Positions 50,494-59,547 are shown, numbered from the stretch's first letter. The stretch is 64,000 nucleotides of DNA from DATHZQ01 sp965216945 (GCA_965216945.1 CBDCGU010000003.1:3410001-3474000); one strand, 5' to 3'. The notes: generated from the letters alone by a model not told the origin. Program-made: numbers and translations.

Positions 50494-52002
50494 CTATTCG
50501 TCGTGCTCTCTTCCAGCCGGAAAGACCCAGATGATGTTGGTTCCCATTGCGACGGAGCCTTCGGCCGTCACCCGATGCAGGAACGAGTCGCCGACTTGGA
50601 TGGTCGCATGGACGGTGGACTTCGCTCCAAGGTTGTTGATCGCTCTGGCCTCGAACGGCGACGTGAACGTGACCCGGAGGTTTCGTGCGACGGTACGGGG
50701 CGCACCGTAGAAGTACCATCCGGCGCGGCGATCGAGCCAACTCTCGAACGCGATTTCCAGCCGATCATAGGTCTCACTCTCGGCAATCCACTGGGGAGCC
50801 TCGTAGGTCACGATGACTGAGCCCGGCTTCTCTTTGCGATCAACCTCTGTGTAGGAGCCTGCCTTGCCCAACTGGCCGATCGACAGGCTGTGAACCTTGA
50901 AGAAGTCGTCGAACCTGTCGCCGTGGAATGCGCTCACGTCGGCGAACTCTTCGGGATCGAGGATCCCTTGCCCCACCTCCCAGTCGTAGTCGACTTGCTC
51001 GTCTGTCGGGTAGTGGCCGGGCAGCCACACGCAGAAGTTGAAGTAGCGCCTAGCCAGGCCGCCTTCGCGAACATTGCGTACGGTGCAGAGGAGTCGCGAG
51101 CCGACGTGATGCTCGAGCTTGATGTCTTCCTCTTCGGTGCTCACCCAGCGGCCTGCGAGTGACGCTTGGCGAAGCCTGTGGGTCAGATTGCGCACAGCCC
51201 GCTTGCCCTCGCGCTTCGGAATCTCGTCCACCGTCGCTCGAATGAACCGGTGGACGACTCGGTAACTGTGATCTGCCCGGTCTCGCGGTTTGCACAGACC
51301 GGTGTGGTCCTTGTTGAGCGTCTCGATGGTCGAGAAGCTCGCCAGAGCAGCTGCAGAAGCCGGTGTAACGACATGATCCTCCGTCCCGATCACAGACCAG
51401 CACAGCAATTGAGCTCGGTGATCCGAAGGTACGCTCGGGTCACCCTCGTTGACGACGCGCTCTGTCCACTCGCGGTTCAGATCAGCCAGGTCGGCATTGA
51501 ACGGAGTCATGTCGCCCCCAGAGGACGATCCGAGCGCCTTGGCAGCCAGAGCGATCTGCGTTCCGCTGTTTGGGGTACCAAGCATGAGGAGGCCGTGGGT
51601 ACGTTCCCCCTCTCCGACCTTGATCATATCGAGGATTGCTCTCCGGCACGCCAGACCACCAAAACTGTGGGCGACAAACACGATTGGCTCGTCACCATCG
51701 ACGTAATCCCTGACGAAGGTCCGAACAAGGCCAGCGGCCTCCGGCAGGCCTGTCTTCGATGTGATGCCAGCCTCGTGCGCAACCGAGAAGTAGTGACACT
51801 GTGGCAGCTCGGGATCGTCCGCCAGAAGCTCGGCGAATCTGACCGGCGGACCTTTCGGGCGACGGAGCAGTTTGCTCCTGTCTTGGTAGGACCACGTCTT
51901 CAGATGGTCGCCGATGAATCCGTGGACGAATACGACGCTGAGCGTTGCACGTCCAGTAGAGCGCCACACACTGCCAGCATTGCCGAGGGGTTTCATGGGC
52001 AT
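50494..52002 (-). CDS. SERAC1-like alpha/beta-hydrolase with an unidentified C-terminal domain
   Basis: 502 residues. Residues 1-260 are a lipase/esterase fold: VVFVHGFIGDHLKTW (oxyanion region), IVFVAHSFGGLACR with nucleophile Ser113, LLMLGTPNSGT, a likely Asp209 (GTEDHVV) and His233 (KDHTGLCKP). This is the SERAC1/DUF676 type found alone or fused to signalling modules. Residues about 275-502 form a separate beta-rich domain (KLEHHVGSRLLCTVRNV ... RNLRVTFTSPFEARAINNLGAKS) that I do not recognise. Codon use is less biased than in core genes. It lies 2.8 kb from a TIR-domain gene in a tRNA-adjacent region, a context often linked to defence. Confidence 0.7.
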   Translation of the reverse strand: MPMKPLGNAGSVWRSTGRATLSVVFVHGFIGDHLKTWSYQDRSKLLRRPKGPPVRFAELLADDPELPQCHYFSVAHEAGITSKTGLPEAAGLVRTFVRDYVDGDEPIVFVAHSFGGLACRRAILDMIKVGEGERTHGLLMLGTPNSGTQIALAAKALGSSSGGDMTPFNADLADLNREWTERVVNEGDPSVPSDHRAQLLCWSVIGTEDHVVTPASAAALASFSTIETLNKDHTGLCKPRDRADHSYRVVHRFIRATVDEIPKREGKRAVRNLTHRLRQASLAGRWVSTEEEDIKLEHHVGSRLLCTVRNVREGGLARRYFNFCVWLPGHYPTDEQVDYDWEVGQGILDPEEFADVSAFHGDRFDDFFKVHSLSIGQLGKAGSYTEVDRKEKPGSVIVTYEAPQWIAESETYDRLEIAFESWLDRRAGWYFYGAPRTVARNLRVTFTSPFEARAINNLGAKSTVHATIQVGDSFLHRVTAEGSVAMGTNIIWVFPAGREHDE

Positions 52003-52514
52003 ATCGCCGCTCCGTGATATCGGCCGCCGTCTGGACCGGCGGCATACTTAGCTGGTGGCCGTGGTTACCGATTGGGTAGGGCGTGCTTGATTGTCCTCCG
52101 ATGTGGCCCGCTAGTCGGTGTAGGGCGATGGCCAACGAGCCGAGTCACCGCGTGCCGGCACCGTGGGAGAGGATGCGCGCGTGCTCGCCTATCGGAACAC
52201 GATCCTCGGCATCAACCGCCTACACCGTCCTGAAGCCACCAGCAGTCTGCCACACGGCTCCTTGCGAGTGGCGCCATCCTGGGCGTCGTCGCGGTGTGGT
52301 GAGGGTCAGCGCAAAGGTGGCTTGCGGCCTTACCCGCGATGACTCCACGCTGGGGCCGGAACGCCCGAAGAGTCTGTTGGTAGGAAGCGGTCGCTCTTGG
52401 GCGATGCCTCGAGGCGCCACCGAGTTCCTGCTTCGAGATGGGCGCCGGACGGGAGTGCCGGCGGCTACCGTTCCGGGCGCGATTGGGGATCGACTAGTCG
52501 GAGGTGGCGACAAC
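52003..52514. other. Gene-free spacer
   Basis: Open frames cross this stretch, but their translations are low in structure and continue as noise into the SHOCT gene upstream region. No RNA gene or repeat was seen. Confidence 0.5.
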
Positions 52515-52922
52515 GTGCCCTTAGTAGATGTGTTTTGGGTGATGCTCCTGTTCTTCCTTTTCGTTGCCTGGATCTGGATTCTCGTCTCAGTGATCGCCGA
52601 CCTGTTCATGAGCCGTGACCTCAGCGGATGGTCAAAGGCTCTCTGGGTTGGCTTCATGATCCTGATACCGTGGCTCGGCGTAATCGCCTACCTGATCGCC
52701 CGCGGCAACACGATGGCAGAGCGCCACGTCCAGGCGTTGGTCCGAGCCAATGAGACGCGTGCCTACATAGAGAGCAACGCGGGTGTCGACTCGGCGGTTG
52801 ACGAGTTGCAGAAGCTCGTTCATCTCCAGGAATCGGGCGCCATCACAGCTGAGGAGTTTCAGGTGCAGAAGGCCAAGCTCCTGAATGGCGGAGGCGGCGG
52901 GAGTGGCCACGGAGGCTGGTAG
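52515..52922 (+). CDS. Small membrane protein with PLDc_N-type helices and a SHOCT domain
   Basis: 135 residues from GTG 52515, preceded by GGAGGTGG at 7 bases. Two membrane helices (FWVMLLFFLFVAWIWILVSVIADLF and KALWVGFMILIPWLGVIAYLIA) contain the D-x-x-x-S-x-x-x-K-x-x-W pattern of the PLDc_N (phospholipase D-nuclease N-terminal-like) domain. The C-terminal LQKLVHLQESGAITAEEFQVQKAKLL is a SHOCT domain. Such proteins are common in Actinobacteria; their function is unknown. It is probably an oligomerising membrane factor. Confidence 0.8.
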   Translation: MPLVDVFWVMLLFFLFVAWIWILVSVIADLFMSRDLSGWSKALWVGFMILIPWLGVIAYLIARGNTMAERHVQALVRANETRAYIESNAGVDSAVDELQKLVHLQESGAITAEEFQVQKAKLLNGGGGGSGHGGW

Positions 52923-53181
52923 CGGGTCACCTCTCGCAGCTGGATCGGTCTGCCACCTTCACGGCGAGCTACTCCGACCGCCTCCGTTGCCTTGTCGCTT
53001 GCCATCAGGTGGGTGTCGCGACCGATTCACCGTCTGTGCGTATGAACTCAGATACCACGGTCTGAGAGGAGCGCGGCGGGAGGGATCCTATGCGCCTCAC
53101 GATCATCGGCCTGATCGGAGCGCTCATCTGCCCGAAACGCACCAGTCGGGTGTGCTGGGTCCCTGAGCCGTTTCTGATGCC

Positions 53182-53718
53182 CTACCCGGCGGTCCAGTCG
53201 GACGAGCTGACCGGGTTGGCGCCCGTCGACGTGATGCCTGCGCTGCCGTTGTCGACGAAGTCGTCGGCGCCCCACAGCCCGGCCTCGGCTGCCGTTGCTT
53301 GTCGGCCCTGACCGGCGGCGCCCCATGCGACGTAGCGGACCATCGCATCGGCGCTGTCGAACGCACGGGCCGTGTAGACGCCGAGCTCCCCGCTGGCTGC
53401 GTCGAGTGCGACCGAGGACGCTGCTACCTCGATCGTCCCGCCTGGCTCGATCACCTCGCTGGGCAACTCCTGGTAGGCGGGCCGGTTGCAGATCCAGTGG
53501 CCGGTGAGATCGTACGGGGCGTCGCCGGCATTTTGTAGCACGATGCGGTCGCCGTCGAAGTCGATCTCCGCGATGACGATGGTGCCTGAAGCCGGCGCCG
53601 CTGTCGTCTCGCTGGTATCGGGTGGTTCGGTCGGCAGGGTGGTCGCAGCGTCGTCGTCATCGCCGCCGCACGCAGCAACGATGAGAGCAATGGCCACGAT
53701 GAGAGTCAGCCGGCGCAT
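53182..53718 (-). CDS. Lipoprotein with a lamin-tail-like (LTD) domain
   Basis: 178 residues. The signal peptide has lipobox VAAC, lipid Cys at 17, followed by Asp-rich and Thr/Pro-rich linker. TIVIAEIDFDGDRIVLQNAGDAPYDLTGHWICN ... VIEPGGTIEV is the pattern of the lamin-tail immunoglobulin-like fold found at the surface of many bacteria. A binding or anchoring role is likely. A single gene; the TIR-domain gene lies 187 bases upstream on the same strand. Confidence 0.7.
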   Translation of the reverse strand: MRRLTLIVAIALIVAACGGDDDDAATTLPTEPPDTSETTAAPASGTIVIAEIDFDGDRIVLQNAGDAPYDLTGHWICNRPAYQELPSEVIEPGGTIEVAASSVALDAASGELGVYTARAFDSADAMVRYVAWGAAGQGRQATAAEAGLWGADDFVDNGSAGITSTGANPVSSSDWTAG

Positions 53719-53904
53719 CAGTTCTCCTCACGGGGGTCGGTCGTGGTCATCCATAGCTACGCAAACATCTGCGATCTGGTTCTCGGCCGCAGGACTGCAC
53801 GCCGAGGGACGGCAGTTCAAAAGCCTCGAGGCCGGGCGTGTCGAGAAGCAGTGCCGGCGCAGGCGAAGGCGACGGGCGACACGCCGAACACGAGCGGCGT
53901 ACGG

Positions 53905-54792
53905 TCAGGACGCTGCGCCGGCTACGAGCTTCGAGCAGCTGAATCGAACGCCGTTGTAGTGGTCATGCAGGTACTTCTGGAGCTCGTTGGCCAAGAAGTC
54001 GAGGATGTTCTCGAGATCGCGGCACATGTCACGCCCGGCTTCTTCGTACTCCCGCTGTTCGCTGCTGGTGAGCCGCGATCGCCTGCTGTTCAATTCCGTC
54101 CACTTCTCGTAGCGGTCGTACATGTGCTGTTCGAGCGAGTCGATCAGGCGATGCGCCTCGGGATCGAGGTCGGCGAGGTCGTCAGCAGTGATGGTCTCCA
54201 AGGAGTGTCCGCTTGCGTCCTCGAACTCGATGGTCTCGCCCGTGTGGCGTGCATTGACCGAGTGTGGTCGACCGGATGGGGGGACACCCACGGCCTCTCC
54301 GATCGGATCCGCTACCGCATCGGCGACCTGCAGCATCCGGCTCATGTCGGTGAGTGTTCGACCGCCTGCGATACGTTTGGCCACCGTGACCAGCGCAGCC
54401 TTGGCCGCGGCGTCGGTCATGGCATCGAGCGGCTTCGCCGGCGAGATCACCGCTTGGAAGTCGGCCAGTGGTGTGGATTCCCAATCGCTGGCGGATACGG
54501 GTACCCACATGAGAGTCACCCGGCCCGCCTTGGCGGCGTCGACGATGGTGGGCAATTCGGTGGTGGCGATGAAGTCCGAGGCGAGGAAGTAGGCGGAGAC
54601 GAGCAGCACCGCGACGTTCGCCTGGCTGAGATGGGCTTCGATCTGATCGGCCCAGATCTCGCCTGGCTGGATGTCACGGTCCGACCAGACGTCTACGTCC
54701 TGTCTTCGTGACAGCGGAGCGAGCGCAACGAGCAGGTCGTCCAGCCAGTCCTTGTCTTCGTGTGCGTAGCTGATGAAGATGCTCTTGGACAT
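53905..54792 (-). CDS. TIR-domain protein
   Basis: 295 residues. The N-terminal 120 residues are a TIR domain: SIFISYAHEDKDWLDDL, VWSDRDIQPGE, ANVAVLLVSAYFLASDFIATTEL with Glu79 where NADase-type TIRs have the catalytic Glu. The rest is helical, with a charged coiled-coil-like segment (HMYDRYEKWTELNSRRSRLTSSEQREYEEAG). GGAGG stands before the ATG at 54792. Bacterial TIR proteins often degrade NAD or make signal nucleotides in antiphage defence; no partner sensor gene is adjacent, so a complete known system cannot be claimed. Confidence 0.8.
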   Translation of the reverse strand: MSKSIFISYAHEDKDWLDDLLVALAPLSRRQDVDVWSDRDIQPGEIWADQIEAHLSQANVAVLLVSAYFLASDFIATTELPTIVDAAKAGRVTLMWVPVSASDWESTPLADFQAVISPAKPLDAMTDAAAKAALVTVAKRIAGGRTLTDMSRMLQVADAVADPIGEAVGVPPSGRPHSVNARHTGETIEFEDASGHSLETITADDLADLDPEAHRLIDSLEQHMYDRYEKWTELNSRRSRLTSSEQREYEEAGRDMCRDLENILDFLANELQKYLHDHYNGVRFSCSKLVAGAAS

Positions 54793-54897
54793 CGTCACCT
54801 CCTCGTTCCGAGGGTACCCATCGCTGCCTCCACCTTGCAGTCGTCCGTGCCGGCTGATGGCACATTCGTCACCGCGGATCGTCGTCACCGCGGTCCG

Positions 54898-55545
54898 TCA
54901 CAGCTCTGTCATGAACTCCGGGGGAAGCTCGGTGGAGAGGGCTTCGCTCATGATGATGCGGTAGAAGCGCTTGGGCTGCGGGACGAATCGGATCTCGGAG
55001 AGTGCTTGGTTCTGGCCGGCCGACTCGACGAAGAAGTGGCCGTACTCGAGGATCCGGCCCAACACCGTCTGGTCGTAGCGGATGTCGGTCAGGGCGCGCA
55101 GCGGCATCGTGGCGACGATACGTGTCAGGATTCCGGAGACACGGAAGATGCGGCGGTCCGTCAGGTAGATGGTCGTGAAGAAGTAGGCAACCAACTGATA
55201 GAGCGCCACGAAGAGCCCGAAGACGATAGCCAGATAGACAACGGTGTTCAGGTCGTCGAGCAACCCCAGCAACGCCAGCAGGACGGCAAAGATGGCGGCC
55301 GTCCAGGCAAAGCTGAGGAACGGCACGTACCCACGGTGCCGCGTCCACTGCAGCAAGATGGCGAGCACGACCAGCGTGCCGAGCGCACCGAACAACCCCA
55401 TGGCCAGCAGCACGACGTACACGACGACGGCCAGCTTCACGAACGGCATCACTGCGGCGATGGGGTGCAGGCGCGTCGAAACGACGGTGCGTTCGCCGTA
55501 GGAAAGGTATGGCGCCTCATCGGAGGGGCGCCAATCCAGTCGCAT
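54898..55545 (-). CDS. Membrane protein with bacterial PH-like (bPH_2/DUF304) domain
   Basis: 215 residues. Four hydrophobic segments (about 28-57, 78-98, 101-125) precede a PH-like domain: TTIYLTDRRIFRVSGILTRIVATMPLRALTDIRYDQTVLGRILEYG, the typical YdbS/YdbT wording. FVESAGQNQALSEIRFVPQPKRFYRII ends it. Function unknown, perhaps membrane-stress related. Its ATG overlaps by one base (TGATG) the stop of a 51-residue gene, so the two are coupled. Confidence 0.8.
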   Translation of the reverse strand: MRLDWRPSDEAPYLSYGERTVVSTRLHPIAAVMPFVKLAVVVYVVLLAMGLFGALGTLVVLAILLQWTRHRGYVPFLSFAWTAAIFAVLLALLGLLDDLNTVVYLAIVFGLFVALYQLVAYFFTTIYLTDRRIFRVSGILTRIVATMPLRALTDIRYDQTVLGRILEYGHFFVESAGQNQALSEIRFVPQPKRFYRIIMSEALSTELPPEFMTEL

Positions 55546-55700
55546 CAGCTGAGGACGCTGTTGATGAAGTTCGCCGAGCTCTCAGCCACGTTCCCGAGAA
55601 AGTCGACGGTGTTGTCGAGCACCCGGGCGGACTGATTGGGGAACTGCACGATCATGTAGAGGACAAACGCCAGCAGCGCCCATCTCATCCAAGGTTTCAC
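55545..55700 (-). CDS. 51-residue single-helix membrane protein
   Basis: GTG at 55700 with GGAG 7 bases before it; an ATG four codons later is an alternative. The peptide has one membrane helix (WALLAFVLYMIVQFP) and an amphipathic tail (SARVLDNTVDFLGNVAESSA). The stop overlaps the start of the bPH gene (TGATG). Too short for most gene callers, but start signal, helix and overlap support it. A partner of the bPH protein is likely. Confidence 0.6.
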   Translation of the reverse strand: MKPWMRWALLAFVLYMIVQFPNQSARVLDNTVDFLGNVAESSANFINSVLS

Positions 55701-55843
55701 CGTCGGTCTCCAAGCATGCCTGAGCTAGGCCCGCCTCAGTCGACGCCAGCAGATTCACCTTACCCCTGGTTGCCGCTGCTGAAAAGCACTACCGGGCCGG
55801 CGACGTCACCGAACGGGTTCGGCACCACGCCGCACGGCGCTCC

Positions 55844-56509
55844 TCATCGCAACCGGTGCGCCGCTTCCCGGGCCTCAGTTCTGCCGATGAGCCTTGGTAA
55901 TCGACGGAGCACCCGCCGCAGATGCCGGGGACTCGCCACCCACACCGGCACGTCGCTCACGGTCACCAGCCGAGGTCTCCGGCGCATCCCTGTGATACAC
56001 ACGATCGCGGTGACGTGGCCCTCCAGCCCAAGTGTTCGGCGCACAGCCACAGCCGCTGCGATGGCTTGGCGGAGCGGCCGACCCGGAAGCATCCGGCCGG
56101 CGACCCGCACCCGGCCGTCGGCGTAGCAGCGCACACGACCCGTTGCTCGCTTCACTTCGATCGCCGCCGCCATGGGACCGAGGACAACGGCGTCTACGTC
56201 GCCCCGGCAGCCGGGTAATCGAGCGTTGTACACCACCGCAGTGGCGCCGGCCCGGCGCAGCGCCGCAGCCACGTCGACCTCGGCCTGAGCGCCGGCGCGA
56301 GCCCGCACCGCTCCCGAGCGAAGCATCCGGAACCCGGCCCATCCGACGACAACGACGGCCAGCATCGCCGTCCCGGCGCCTGCCGCCGCGAGGGCGGCCG
56401 CCAGCAGAGCCGCCGTCGCCAGCACTGCGGCGGCGGCCAGGGATCTCCGTCGGGCGAGCCGGCGGGGTGCTGCGCCGGCGACTCCGTGGGTGCGCGGTCT
56501 GGACATCAT
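55844..56509 (-). CDS. NERD-domain (nuclease-related) membrane protein
   Basis: 221 residues. The basic N-terminus is followed by two membrane helices (AAAAVLATAALLAAALAAAGA and AMLAVVVVGWAGFRML). Then a NERD/restriction-like core appears: RAGAQAEVDVAAALRR, NARLPGCRGDVDAVVLGPMAAAIEVKRATGR. The D...E-x-K pattern (GDVDAVV...IEVK) is the metal-binding site of the PD-(D/E)xK fold. The C-terminus is very Arg-rich. It may cleave or bind nucleic acid at the membrane; no partner is nearby. Confidence 0.7.
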   Translation of the reverse strand: MMSRPRTHGVAGAAPRRLARRRSLAAAAVLATAALLAAALAAAGAGTAMLAVVVVGWAGFRMLRSGAVRARAGAQAEVDVAAALRRAGATAVVYNARLPGCRGDVDAVVLGPMAAAIEVKRATGRVRCYADGRVRVAGRMLPGRPLRQAIAAAVAVRRTLGLEGHVTAIVCITGMRRRPRLVTVSDVPVWVASPRHLRRVLRRLPRLIGRTEAREAAHRLR

Positions 56510-56569
56510 GCGACGAAGGTATGGGGAGGGTGTGACAGGAACCGGGTCGGCGGCCGAGCGTGAAACCTC

Positions 56570-57130
56570 TCAGTGACCTGGCCAGTCGGCCCGTTGCCGC
56601 CGGTAGAGGACATGACGCCGCAGGGGATGACCGGGAGGGAAGCGGGGATGATCGAAGTCGTCCCGCGGGTCGTGCGTCATGCCGATGCGCTCCATGACGC
56701 GGCGCGACGGCTCGTTGGCGGGGATCGCAAACGACACGATCTCATCGAGTTGGGCCACCTCGAAACCGAAGCGCATCGCCTCGGTGGCGGCTTCGGTGGC
56801 GTAGCCACGACCCCAGTGATCGGCCCCGAGCCGCCACCCGATCTCCACGGCCGGCGTGAAGTGCGCCTCGAAGGAAGGCGGCCACAGCCCGACGAATCCG
56901 ATGAATGGCTCGCCATCGCGAACCTCGACTGCCCACAACCCGAACCCTCGCTGCTCGAAGCTCTCCTCGATCCGGTCGACGAAGGCATCGGACTCCGCGG
57001 GGGTGAGGGGACGCTCGAAATGCTCCATCACCCGAGGATCGGCATTCATCTCGGCGAATGTCTTGCGGTCGTCGGTTCGCCAACCCCGCATGAGCAGCCG
57101 TTCGGTCACCAACTCAGGGGTACCGCCCAT
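56570..57130 (-). CDS. GNAT N-acetyltransferase (RimJ/RimL type)
   Basis: 186 residues. TERLLMRGWRTDDRKTFAEMNADPRVMEHF is the RimJ/RimL opening; IGWRLGADHWGRGYATEAATEAMRFGF holds the acetyl-CoA loop (Q/R-x-x-G-x-G/A as R-G-Y-A). NEPSRRVMERIGM is the closing motif. It acetylates a protein N-terminus or small amine; target unknown. The ATG at 57130 is fixed by a TACGAT box 6 bases upstream. Confidence 0.85.
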   Translation of the reverse strand: MGGTPELVTERLLMRGWRTDDRKTFAEMNADPRVMEHFERPLTPAESDAFVDRIEESFEQRGFGLWAVEVRDGEPFIGFVGLWPPSFEAHFTPAVEIGWRLGADHWGRGYATEAATEAMRFGFEVAQLDEIVSFAIPANEPSRRVMERIGMTHDPRDDFDHPRFPPGHPLRRHVLYRRQRADWPGH

Positions 57131-57136
57131 CCGAGG

Positions 57137-57142
57137 ATCGTA
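57137..57142 (-). promoter_or_regulatory. -10 box (TACGAT) for the GNAT gene
   Basis: TACGAT on the minus strand, 6 bases before the ATG at 57130. Confidence 0.5.
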
Positions 57143-57226
57143 GGCGGACCCTGCCGCTGCCGGATGCCTGCGAGTGGCAACTACCCTTACCCCACGATCT
57201 GCGCGACCGAGGAGAGGGCAGAGCCC

Positions 57227-58999
57227 GTGGCATTCCGATCGATTCCCCAGAAAGTCTTCGACAACGGCGTACAGCGGGCATCCAGCCCGGCCTACTACGA
57301 GCGCATCAACGACGAGTGGGTTCCCACATCGTGGAGTGCGTATGCCGACCAGGTACGGAGCGCGGCGAAATCTCTGATCGCGTTGGGAGTCGGGAGTGGC
57401 GATGCCGTCAACATCCTCGGTTCCAACACGCCCGAGTGGGTGATCATGGACGTGGCCGCCATGGTGGTCGGTGGTGTGCCTGCGGGTATCTACGCCACCA
57501 ACTCTCCGGTCGAGTGCCAGTACATCCTCAATCACTCCGAAGCACCAGTCGTGTTGCTGGAGAACGAGGAGCAGTGGAAGAAGATCGCCGCGGTCAGGCA
57601 GGACCTGCCTCACCTGCGCCACGCCGTCATGATGCGAGGCGCCGCCGCCATCGACGACCCACTGGCGATGTCGTGGGACGAGTTCACGGCGAAGGGCGCC
57701 GACGTGTCCGACGACACCGTGCAGGAGCGCCTCGACGCACTCGAGCCGGACCAACTCGCCACCCTCATCTACACCTCGGGGACGACGGGGCCACCCAAGG
57801 GCGTGATGCTGTCCCACGACAATCTCGCCTGGACCGCATCGGAAGGCATCGGTGCCTTCGGGATGGACGAGTCGGAGGTCGGCCTCTCCTACCTGCCGCT
57901 TTCGCACATCGCCGAGCAGATGTTCACCATCCACATCCCGACGACGATCGGGTCTGCGGTGGCGTATGCCGAGTCCCTGGAAAAGCTCCCGGACAACATC
58001 AAGGAGATCCGACCCACCTATTTCGCCGGTGTGCCGCGGGTGTGGGAGAAGTTCTACGCAGGCGTCCAGGCGGAGCTGGCCAAAGCCGAGGGGGCAAAGG
58101 CCGGTATCGCCAAATGGGCGATGGGCGTCGGCCGCAAGGCGAACGCTGCTCGCATGAAGGGTCAGACTCCGAATCCGCTGATCGTCGCCCAGGAGAAGGT
58201 GGCCGACACACTCGTTCTCTCGAAGGTGCGCGCCGCCCTCGGATTCGACCGGGCGCATGTCTACCTCACCGCAGCGGCGCCGATCTCGCCGGAGATCCAG
58301 GAGTTCTTCTCGGCGTTCTTCGTGCTCAACGAGGTATACGGCCAATCCGAGGACACGGGTCCTACCTCCATGACCGTGCCCGGCAAGACCAAGTTCGGCA
58401 CGGTCGGGATTCCTTACCCGGGCACCCAAGTGAGGATCGCCGACGACGGGGAGATCCTGGTGAAGGGCCGCAACGTGTTCCTCGGCTACTACAAGCAACC
58501 CGAGGCGACGGCCGAGACCCTGGTCGACGGCTGGCTCCACTCCGGCGACCTCGGCGAGTTCGACAACGAGGGATATCTCCACATCACCGGACGCAAGAAG
58601 GACATCATCATCACGGCCGGTGGCAAGAACATTGCTCCCAAGCCCCTCGAGTCCGGGATGAAGAACCACCCACTGGTAGGGGAGGCCGTCGTGATCGGCG
58701 ACCGGAAGAAGTTCCTCTCGGCACTGATCTCCCTCGACGAGGAGGCGGTGCCTGCGTGGCTGGAGGAACATGGCGAGGAGGGCCCGGCTCATGAGTCGGA
58801 GTCGATCCAGAAGGAGCTGCAGGGCGCCATCAACGAGCTCAACAAGAACTTCGCCCGGGTCGAGCAGATTCGCCAGTTCCGGGTGCTGCCGCGCCAGCTC
58901 TCGATCGAAGGCGGCGAGTTGACGCCCACGCTCAAGGTCAAGCGCAACAAGGTGGCGGAGCACTTCGCGGACGTGATCGACGACATCTACAGCGACTGA
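57227..58999 (+). CDS. Long-chain fatty-acid-CoA ligase (FadD15-like)
   Basis: 590 residues from GTG 57227, which follows GGAGAGGG. The AMP-binding signature is LIYTSGTTGPPKGVMLSH, with LTAAAPISPEIQEFF, VYGQSEDTGP, GWLHSGDLGEFD and GRKKDIIITAGGKNIAP. The length and the wording match long-chain acyl-CoA synthetases such as mycobacterial FadD15. It activates fatty acids for beta-oxidation or for lipid synthesis; plsB at 60227 could use such acyl-CoA. It is divergent from the GNAT gene. Confidence 0.9.
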   Translation: MAFRSIPQKVFDNGVQRASSPAYYERINDEWVPTSWSAYADQVRSAAKSLIALGVGSGDAVNILGSNTPEWVIMDVAAMVVGGVPAGIYATNSPVECQYILNHSEAPVVLLENEEQWKKIAAVRQDLPHLRHAVMMRGAAAIDDPLAMSWDEFTAKGADVSDDTVQERLDALEPDQLATLIYTSGTTGPPKGVMLSHDNLAWTASEGIGAFGMDESEVGLSYLPLSHIAEQMFTIHIPTTIGSAVAYAESLEKLPDNIKEIRPTYFAGVPRVWEKFYAGVQAELAKAEGAKAGIAKWAMGVGRKANAARMKGQTPNPLIVAQEKVADTLVLSKVRAALGFDRAHVYLTAAAPISPEIQEFFSAFFVLNEVYGQSEDTGPTSMTVPGKTKFGTVGIPYPGTQVRIADDGEILVKGRNVFLGYYKQPEATAETLVDGWLHSGDLGEFDNEGYLHITGRKKDIIITAGGKNIAPKPLESGMKNHPLVGEAVVIGDRKKFLSALISLDEEAVPAWLEEHGEEGPAHESESIQKELQGAINELNKNFARVEQIRQFRVLPRQLSIEGGELTPTLKVKRNKVAEHFADVIDDIYSD

Positions 59000-59036
59000 T
59001 GCCGGAGGTGGACCTCGGTCGGGCCACATCCCGGGG

Positions 59037-59492
59037 GTGCGGGTGAGCGGCGGCAGCCGCACGGTGATCGTGACGCCTGCCCAAGACCGCTTTCGGTCAT
59101 GGGCCGCCGATGTTCTCGTCTACACCGTCGTGCTCAACCTCTTCGTCGAGTACTCGGACGCCGTCGTCATCGACTCGTTCACGATCTCGATCTTCACGGC
59201 GGCCGTGTTGAAACTCCTACTCGATCTGCTCACCTTGACCGAGCATGCGGCGCGCGGCTTCTTCGGACGGTATGCCAGATGGCTCGGCTTCTTCGCAATG
59301 TGGGTCGTCCTGTTCGTCTCGAAGTTCGTCATCTTGGAAGTGATCGACATCATCTTCGGGGAGCACGTGGAGCTCGGGAAGTTCTGGAACGTCGTCTTCC
59401 TCGTCATCGCCATGATGGTGGTGCGGGAGCTGGTGACTCGGGCCTACTTGGCGCTCGGCGAGCCGCAGGAGATGGAGCGGGCGGGGAGTTGA
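59037..59492 (+). CDS. Hypothetical integral membrane protein
   Basis: 151 residues from GTG 59037; GTG 59043 is an alternative. Four hydrophobic segments are seen (WAADVLVYTVVLNLFVEY, FTISIFTAAVLKLLLDLL, WLGFFAMWVVLFVSKFVILEV, FWNVVFLVIAMMVVRELVTR). No family is recognised. It starts 37 bases after the acyl-CoA ligase gene on the same strand and is probably cotranscribed. Confidence 0.65.
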   Translation: MRVSGGSRTVIVTPAQDRFRSWAADVLVYTVVLNLFVEYSDAVVIDSFTISIFTAAVLKLLLDLLTLTEHAARGFFGRYARWLGFFAMWVVLFVSKFVILEVIDIIFGEHVELGKFWNVVFLVIAMMVVRELVTRAYLALGEPQEMERAGS

Positions 59493-59541
59493 GAGTGCAC
59501 CGAGGCGGGGGACGACGTATCGCTACCCACCGGTTCGGCCC

Positions 59542-59547
59542 TACCAT
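59542..59547 (+). promoter_or_regulatory. -10 box (TACCAT) for the NfuA-like gene
   Basis: TACCAT, 9 bases before the ATG at 59557. Confidence 0.4.

Noticed and set aside
53090..53311. Plus-strand ORF starting MRLTIIGLIGALICP after a GGGAGGGA site
   Set aside because: Only the first residues look like a membrane segment. The remainder is the antisense of the lipoprotein gene and has no protein character. It could be a decayed gene start.
56570..59062. 830-codon minus-strand ORF
   Set aside because: Only its last 186 codons are a gene (GNAT). The upstream part is the antisense of the acyl-CoA ligase.
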